A program made the translations under genes and the position numbers. This document shows, one piece after another, positions 58,017 to 64,000 of a stretch of DNA of 64,000 nucleotides (positions within the stretch are counted from its first letter, which is position 1; each line of letters starts with the position of its first letter). The notes beneath the pieces are model-generated. The model made no database searches and was not told the origin of the DNA. It was given only the letters and a program-made list of their open reading frames with translations. The DNA comes from Lonicera japonica. Lineage: Eukaryota > Streptophyta > Magnoliopsida > Dipsacales > Caprifoliaceae. The stretch lies in contig JAKCWG010000543.1 of the NCBI GenBank assembly GCA_021464415.1, positions 1-64,000 of the forward strand, read 5' to 3'.

Positions 58017-59328
58017 TGTTAGTAAATTAGGGCAGTAATCATGCATCGCATACACTAATTTACGCACTAATCATTGAATCCTATGATCTATGCAGTTCAA
58101 TAAAATCGACAGATGACATACCTTAATCGAGATTTGATGTCAATGAAACGAACAGGATGGATCTGATCCTTCTGTTGTTGTCGTCCTTAGCGTAGAAAAC
58201 ACGACGCCTCTACGGTATGCACACACGAACGAGATGAGATCTTGCTTGGTGTACTAGCGCCTCTAGGGTTCTCTCTGCTATTTTCGAATTTTCTTGCCTC
58301 TCTCATTTCATTAACGGCCAAGAAGAACAAAGGTTCCCTTTTATAAGGGAACCCTAGTGAGAACCCTAAGCAACAAACGAACTGGCCCAAGTCCAACTTG
58401 GCCCGTTTTAATTCGTTTTGATCCAACTCGTTTTGGTGTGCGACCCTGTAGGTTTTACACTCTTTGGCCGTACAATTAAAACCCGTTTTATTATACGAAC
58501 AGTAAGCGGTTTCTAGTAAAACATTACTATTATCCAAAGGGTATAAAGGTCAAAAACGACACAACCTTAAATTGATATTTCACACATTACTCTCCTTTGT
58601 CAATCGATATCTAGATTGAACACAAGACTAGGCAAGTGTCATTCTTGTATAGTTCAATCTTTATTTCTTGATCTCTAAGTATAATTAATCCAAAACAAAT
58701 GACATCTCATTTGTGCATGGCCATGCAAATATTAATTACACTTATCAAGGGGCCCAACGATATCTCTCTCAATATATGAGAGTGACAAATCCCATCTTGA
58801 TCAACCACATACCTCTACATAGTTCATAGTATGCTCGGTCATCTTTATAATTACTCGGTCAGAGCAACGTTTGATAATGCCTGACATGCTAATCCCTATG
58901 TTGGTAACCATGGCGATCTCAGGTCTGAGGATAATACGATATCACAAATGGGGAACATCACTGATGACATTATGTAACACTCCTCGCAGTGTCCCCAAAG
59001 CGGGTCAGTCCAATACTTTGTTCCCTAACAAGTATCAGTATGTTCAGCTTGATATCTCCATATCCATGACTTGTGGAACATAGTCATCAGCTGACCCATA
59101 CTCTAATCATTATATCAATGTGATCCTAGGTTATTGATACATGATTAGGGACATCTAAACAATATTATTATTACATTACTAGCATCCCACAATCTAGTCA
59201 CGTACTTGATGAACTAGTATTAATAAATATTATTTACAAAAATAAATAAACTTTATTAATAACAATAAGCATAAGATATCCAAGTACAAATCATAATCTA
59301 TGAATAGTCCTAGGACATATCTCTTTCA
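58017..59328 (-). mobile_element. Solo Copia-type LTR nested in the Athila 5' LTR, target duplication CATGT
   Basis: Plus-strand limits TGTTAGTAAATT and ATATCTCTTTCA (1,312 bp), flanked by CATGT at 58012-58016 and 59329-59333. The Athila 3' LTR has the empty site GGCCATGTTAGATAC at about 46652, proving the insertion came after the Athila element. Copia affiliation and minus orientation (sense start TGAAAGAGATATGTCC) are from recognised LTR style and are less certain. The 116-codon ORF at 58537-58187 has no domain. Confidence 0.9.
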
Positions 59329-60511
59329 CATGTTAGATACAAAACTTGCTAAGGCACTAATTTAGATATAAGTGGATAATTATGCAGGATTAAAGCAACA
59401 GCATCAAGCGACTCCGAGAAAGAGCTTAAACATGATGATATTATGCGTTTACAGTTGTTTTCCTTCTTGATATAACTTAGATCAAGGAATGAGTTGCTTA
59501 GTTTCACACCATTTGCTATTGAAGAAAACACTTTATTTCCTATTCCCGAGATTGTTGTATTGAAATCTATGTATAAGATACTAATCGTCATTTCTTTTGT
59601 CGTAAGCAACTTCCATGTACCTTAGTGCTTTCTTAATACTTTTTACAACTGTTTTACTTTTACGTTGTTCTATCACCAACCATTTTCCAGAATAAAAAAA
59701 CCATAAATCTGTAATTTATTTTATTCCTTTCCAACTATCCCTATGGATTGATACTCGGACTTTCGAGATTATTATAACTTGACAAACCTACACTTGGGTT
59801 AATTGTAGGTCGAAAAATACCCTAGAGGGGGGGGGGGTGAAAAGGGTTTTTAAAACTTAATGCGGAATTTAAAACTTTTCTAACAATGTTTAAGTAAAAC
59901 AAATTTACAAAACAAATTATCAAGGAATGCAATCAAATAAACAATCAAGCAAATAAACAATCTCAAGCAAACAATAATATAGCAAGTAAATAAAGAGATT
60001 GAGTAAGAAAGATTGAACCAATTTGAAGTCCAAGGCTTTTTGTCCACACGGTTTTGGTTTACCAAACCATAGTCCGCGCTCGGTTAGTTCCCCGAGAATT
60101 TTCACTAAAATTAATCTCCTTCCGGGTGAAGATCAAACCTCTAAAAGTGTTGTCTCACACACTCTACAAGTATTGCTACACCACAATACTCTCACAAGAT
60201 ACCTTCTTGCTAACCTTGTGAATTTTACCTTTCACAAAAGCTAAACAAGAATTTACCTTCTTGTTTTCCTATGAGATTTACCTCTCACAATTTGAATACA
60301 AATGTTTCGTGATTCACACCAATTTACAATAACTCTCACAAGTGTGTAAAGAATACAATTTGAAGCTCACACTAGAGTTATCCTATTTGATCAAGATGAT
60401 ATAGCTCAAAATATTAATGATTGATCAAAAATAATTTCTTAAATCTTTGAATAATGAAGATAGATGAAGAATATAGTATATGAATGATTCAAGGTGTTTA
60501 GAATGAGTCTT

Positions 60512-60528
60512 GGAAGTCATATTTATAG
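60512..60528 (-). promoter_or_regulatory. TATA box of the SIRE-like LTR
   Basis: ACTATAAATATGAC on the minus strand, about 90-100 bases downstream (in sense direction) of the palindrome cluster, which therefore lies in U3. Confidence 0.5.
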
Positions 60529-60618
60529 TCCCAAAAGTGATATAGCCGTTTGAGATGTTTGGTGGAAGTTTTGTACCAAATAGTAAAAAATTAGAAATCC
60601 AACGGCTATATTCTGGAG

Positions 60619-60737
60619 CATCAGTCGACTAAGCAAAATCATCAGTTGACTGATGAACCCTTAGTCGACTGAGCAAGGCTGCTGAGTCAAATGATGGACC
60701 CTTAGTCGATTGAGCAAGCTGCTTAGTCAACTGATGG
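60619..60737 (-). repeat. Palindrome cluster G in the SIRE-like LTR: AGTCGACT core
   Basis: Six degenerate copies: CATCAGTCGACTAAGC (60619-60634), CATCAGTTGACTGATG (60640-60655, near-perfect palindrome), CTTAGTCGACTGAGC (60660-60674), GCTGAGTCAAATGATGG (60681-60697), CTTAGTCGATTGAGC (60701-60715) and GCTTAGTCAACTGATGG (60721-60737). Confidence 0.85.
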
Positions 60738-61477
60738 ACTCTGCTGCCCAACAGGCCAAAAGGCCAAAAATCCCAATTTTTTGCACTTTTGCATATATAG
60801 CTCCAAAATCAATTCTAATGCTTTGGGGACTTCAAAAAATAGTTCTAAGACACCTATTTTTGGGAAAACTCAAAATATGTTCATTTGAAATTTATATGAT
60901 TCTTATTGAAAACCGGTTTTTGCAAGAATGATGTTTTCAATGAAAATTTTGTTCAAATTGATTTTGATCAATCTAAGAATGATGCAAGTTTATGGTTGAG
61001 CTAAATAATCAATCAATTAAGAAACTTTACATTAATCCTAAGCAAACACTCAATTATCGAATAGGTGAGTCTTCGAATGCTTCAATTTGTTTCTTCAAAT
61101 TGATTCTTCACTTGAAGCTTTTCCCTTGAAGCTTTAACATATGATCCTTGATCTTGATCTTCATGGATTTGCATTGCTAGCTTGTGAGTGATGAGAATGA
61201 TCTTCTTTGACTTGACCAACGCTTGTAGTTGAATGATCTTGATTCTGATAGATCGGTTTTAGTTCAATGCTTCGTTGACTTGATCGGATATTGATTGAAT
61301 GATCCTTGTCAAACTTCCTTTTAGCAATCATGCTATTCTTGATTTTCCAAATAGGAAATCTATAATATTATATCAATAACATGTTAAATTACACATGATT
61401 GATTTATTGTTATTATCAAAATAAGATTAAGACCTTCAAGGTCAACATTAACACAACGCGATAATTTCTCGGCGTCA

Positions 61478-62803
61478 TTCTATATACCAATTATATTTAA
61501 TTCTCAAGCATAAATGGAAAGATGATACACTTGTGTATTTCTTGAAAAGTTGTGATCATTTATTCAATGGATTTTTTCACCTTCTTATATCAATTAATGA
61601 GTTCTTGAATGTCTCTAAAAATAACATGAACTTTTGATTCTAATTCTTGAAACACTAAAGGACATGATGAGTACTGTATACATTATATGTTACGTTTACA
61701 CTAATTATTTTCTTGTTTAAGTTATGACCGAGGTGGATTACGAGTTTGTGTCGTAAACACCGTTTCACCCCACAATAAGAATTCGATAGTTATTTATCAA
61801 TTATAACTCTAAACCGAAGGGAAATGTCTCCATCTAGACTCTTCAATCATAGGCAAAGAAAATGATCGAATTCTCATGTTGGCTTTGTAGCCAACCATTA
61901 TCCCAAACAAGTCAGTTGCCTAGAAGGAGGATTATCCACGAGTTCTCAAACATTAACTTTTTATTAAATCTATTGATGTCGAATTTTTTTATCAATATCT
62001 CTACTTAGCTTTATACGAGAATGAGTTGCCTAGCTTTGAACCATTTTCTATGAGATAAGGATAATAAATTCACACTCGGTTGAGTTTTGGTTACACCCTC
62101 TCTTGATATGTTTTTATATGGGAATGAGCTGACAATCTTTGCACCCGTTGCTAATGAGAAGTGTAGCTTGCTTTTCACCGAACGAATATTATATTTGAGA
62201 TTAATGTATGAGATTATTATTACTTTATATTGTTTTGCATGAAACTTCCAATTGCCTTATTACTTTCTTAGCATTTTACATCAGCTTTTTACCTACATTT
62301 AATTTACATTCAAATAACTTACAAATTCGGAAATTCATTTAATTTGTGATCTATTTCATTTCTTTCCAACTATCCCTATGGACCAACACTTTGATTAGAC
62401 TATATTATAACTGATCAAACCTGCACTTAGGTTAACACAACGTGATATTCTCGCGGCGTCAAGTTTTGGTGCTATTGCCGGGGATACAGCGAAAAACAGA
62501 TCAAGGGTTTTTTATAAAACAATTTTTTAAGTATCTCTTTTAAACAATTTTTTTTTTATATTTTTATTTTTATTTTCTTTTGTAGCAATTACCTAGGTTA
62601 CATTTGAATTCTATCATTCGAGCCCATACTCAGGAACTTGTACGTTGATCTTCGAATAAGTTCCCCTAGAACTCTAATGGCATTCACTAATGATACAAAT
62701 GTGACGGAAGCCAATATGAACCCTCCAATTCAAACTATGCAGGATTATCTTTAACCACCAAAAAGCACATCCAACTCTTGCATAGTTCTTCCCACAAATT
62801 AAC
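61478..62803 (+). mobile_element. Athila 5' fragment: LTR, primer-binding site and gag start, plus strand
   Basis: The LTR ends TCTCGCGGCGTCA at 62461, followed by TGGTGCTATTGCCGGGG (62467-62483), a decayed Asp-type primer site with three changes from the large element's. The gag N-terminus begins about 195 bases further on. LTR start not found; part of 61478-61680 may belong elsewhere. The element is cut off within gag at about 62803. Confidence 0.75.
62677..62802 (+). pseudogene. Athila gag N-terminal fragment
   Basis: From ATG at 62677 the frame reads MAFTNDTNVTEANMNPPIQT, then MQDYL, a TAA, and PPKSTSNSCIVLP. This aligns with RTMRDYLQPPRATSNSCIVL of the large element's gag. It ends at a stop at 62800-62802 and no later gag sequence follows. 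Confidence 0.8.
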
Positions 62804-63372
62804 CCAAAATCATTATATACATTTCCAACATTTTAGTATTATATTCAATATAAGTTCACCCAATTGTGGAATATCTTATATATTTCTAAAGAAAAAAATT
62901 ATGGTCAAAAATAGGATTTCTAACAAAAATAACTAACTTACAAACATATTTTCTATTCTATAAGAATTCATTTTAATATCTTTATAATTTTCCTATATCA
63001 ATACGCCTCTTGCATCCCACTTCTTCTAAAACCAGAAATTCCTCAAATGGTATCTTCAGCACTAGCATAACATTTACAATTTTGAAAAACTCCGTTAGTG
63101 TTTCCATGACATTAGATAATCTCATGTATAGTTTATAATTTCCCTTTCTTTACATTAAAAAGAGGGAGGTTCTACGAAATATTCAATAGTCCTATCAAGA
63201 CAATACAAGCTAACAAACTAGACATAATTATCACTGACTTTTATCTCAATAATGTAAATAACCAGTTTGTTGCAATTTGTGTAAATAATATAACTCGATG
63301 TTTATTCTAGATAGCATATTCCTGTAAATATATAAACAAAAACTCATACAAGATATAATGTTTATACTATTC
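62804..63372. other. AT-rich intergenic DNA
   Basis: No repeat structure or ORF worth calling. It probably includes the 3' UTR and downstream flank of the minus-strand gene that ends at 63373. Confidence 0.5.
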
Positions 63373-63599
63373 CTATAAATCAACATTTGTAAACACACCA
63401 GCAAGTAGGTTGCACCAGTCCATAATTTGTATCACCCCCTCGGGATCACATACTGCTTTATTGACATGTTTGTGCCTTTCCTTGCATGTTCTCAAGCAGT
63501 GCTTAGTCAACTTTTCAGTACTACATGTAGCATCATACCAAGAATCTAGGCCAGCACCATCACGCCAAAACCCTCCACCAACAACATTAAGGGGAATCA
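63373..63599 (-). CDS. Last exon of an unrecognised host gene (partial)
   Basis: On the minus strand an acceptor site TTTTTAACAG ends at 63600, and the exon runs to TAG at 63373. It encodes about 75 residues: IPLNVVGGGFWRDGAGLDSW, YDATCSTEKLTKHCLRTCKE, RHKHVNKAVCDPEGVIQIMD and WCNLLAGVFTNVDL. The five Cys and balanced composition look like real protein, unlike the low-complexity ORFs around it. No membrane segment is obvious. The window's last five bases, read on the minus strand, are GTAAG, a good 5' splice donor, so an intron of about 400 bases (64000-63600) may separate this exon from one just outside. I do not recognise the family and assign no function. Confidence 0.6.
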
Positions 63600-64000
63600 C
63601 TGTTAAAAATTCATGGAAACACAAACATTTTAATTAGATGCCAATAGGATAATTGAGGGTTCTTTTTTTTTTTTTTTTCTTTTCACGTGGCTATTTCTAT
63701 TCATTCTATTGTGTGATAATTATGTGTTTATATGCATGCGAAAAAAAACAAAAACATAAGAAAAACGACTAAATTCACATACTTCTTCGATAAAATTAAA
63801 TATAGAAGGACAAAAAAACCAAATTAAAGTTGATGAGAAAATAATATTTTTGTAAAATAAGTCCTTAGTTTTTATCAGACTAGAGACTGTCACATGTCTC
63901 CCACTTTTTCTTGCATTTTGTTTTCAAATACCTAAAGTACCATTCATATAAAGAAAATATAAAGTAGGCTACTGCTTGTTACCTAGTCATGGTGTCTTAC
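63600..64000 (-). other. Probable intron of the unrecognised minus-strand gene
   Basis: Bounded by GTAAG at 64000-63996 and TTTTTAACAG ending at 63600 on the minus strand. AT-rich, with a poly-T/poly-A tract at 63662-63679. No exon-like stretch was found inside. Confidence 0.45.

Larger units (their letters stand above)
45585..59453 (-). mobile_element. Athila-type Ty3/gypsy retrotransposon, near full length but defective
   Basis: On the minus strand: 5' LTR (59453-56502, with a nested solo LTR), Asp-tRNA-type primer site (56495-56479), gag, protease, RT, RNase H, integrase, spacer, extra ORF, spacer, polypurine tract (46797-46784) and 3' LTR (46783 to about 45590, missing its last 450 bases). 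Gene order PR-RT-RH-IN followed by a separate plant-mobile-domain-like ORF is the Athila arrangement. Every reading frame is broken by stops or frameshifts, so it is not autonomous. A further 1.1-kb segment interrupts the pro-pol junction. Confidence 0.9.
56502..59453 (-). mobile_element. 5' LTR of the Athila element (with nested solo LTR)
   Basis: Plus-strand limits are TGACGCCGAAGG and GCGTTTACA. Without the nested insertion and one duplication copy it is about 1.63 kb. The outer end reads TACA where the other LTR reads TATCA, a one-base loss. The following pentamer is GTTGT; its partner is lost with the truncated 3' LTR. Confidence 0.88.
59804..61447 (-). mobile_element. Solo LTR, Copia SIRE-like, target duplication TTAAT/TTAAC
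   Basis: Plus-strand limits TGTAGGTCG and AGGTCAACA (1,644 bp). Flanks are TTAAT (59799-59803) and TTAAC (61448-61452), one mismatch. The Athila sequence GGGTTAACACAACG continues across it, matching the uninterrupted copy at 62430, so insertion is clear. The sense start TGTTGACCTTGAAGG with following GATAATAACAAT resembles SIRE/Maximus Copia LTRs. A 12-G run lies at 59827-59838. Confidence 0.85.
59454..61477 (+). mobile_element. Older Athila LTR 3'-end fragment, plus strand, split by a SIRE-like solo LTR
   Basis: 59454-59803 and 61448-61477 join to give the Athila LTR end: TATCCCTATGGATTG, CTCGGACTTTCGAGATTATT, CCTACACTTGGGTTAA, CACAACGCGAT and CTCGGCGTCA. The same order occurs in the 5' LTR of the large element (56502-56620 reversed) and at 62340-62461. 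The large Athila element abuts it at 59453 and probably inserted into it. Confidence 0.7.

Noticed and set aside
58187..58537. 116-codon ORF inside the Copia solo LTR
   Set aside because: No domain, and solo LTRs of this type do not encode proteins.
1..64000. tRNA genes or organelle-derived DNA
   Set aside because: No cloverleaf with box A and B was seen; matches to tRNA 3' ends are primer-binding sites next to LTRs. No plastid or mitochondrial gene was recognised.

Overview
This window looks like nuclear DNA of a flowering plant, most likely a dicot. It is AT-rich, has one many-exon GT-AG gene, and is otherwise filled with nested LTR retrotransposons of plant-specific types (Athila-type Ty3/gypsy, Cassandra with 5S rRNA-derived sequence, Copia LTRs) and one Mutator-type MITE. 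No rRNA or tRNA gene, organelle insert or prokaryotic feature was seen.

Layout. 1-5.2 kb: intergenic DNA made of diverged duplicated blocks plus two long G/C homopolymer tracts. 5.2-8.3 kb: a complete 12-exon pectin acetylesterase gene (395 aa), the only intact host gene. 8.3-12.2 kb: intergenic DNA with a 382-bp Mutator-type foldback MITE (exact 9-bp target duplication) and an almost perfect 74-bp tandem duplication. 12.2-17.9 kb: a non-autonomous gypsy-type unit with a promoter-like region (split by a solo LTR) and a broken, formerly spliced gene related to the 'putative gypsy type transposon' domain family. 17.9-18.2 kb: a Cassandra LTR. 18.2-28.8 and 30.4-38.4 kb: two copies, in opposite orientation, of a LARD-like element (LTR about 2.7-2.8 kb, about 4 kb of non-coding interior), called family X here. 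The first copy carries two nested solo LTRs (family Y). 38.4-45.6 kb: an Athila-like fragment, two more Y-type LTRs and a Copia remnant. 45.6-59.5 kb: one large Athila-type element on the minus strand (gag, protease, RT/RNase H, integrase and an extra ORF, all damaged), with a solo Copia-type LTR inside its 5' LTR. 59.5-62.8 kb: plus-strand Athila LTR, primer-binding-site and gag remnants, split by a SIRE-like solo LTR. 63.4-64.0 kb: the last exon of an unrecognised minus-strand gene.

Insertion order can be read from target-site duplications. Five solo LTRs have perfect or near-perfect 5-bp duplications (CCTTA, CAAGT, GAACT, CATGT, TTAAT/TTAAC), and three of the insertion sites are confirmed by an unoccupied homologous copy inside this window.

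The signal I think most deserves attention is a set of clustered short palindromes in the promoter-side part of several different LTR families. Members of the Y group carry, at the same LTR position, clusters with different arms but a similar GATCGATC-like core (CCATGATCGATCATGG, AGTAAGATCGATCTTACT, CCTCTGATTGATCAGAGG). The first of these also occurs, in otherwise unrelated sequence, in the Athila LTRs and again just upstream of the Athila extra ORF. A SIRE-like LTR carries an AGTCGACT-cored cluster just upstream of its TATA box. Conserved position and symmetry with changing sequence suggests selection on self-complementarity. The function is unknown.
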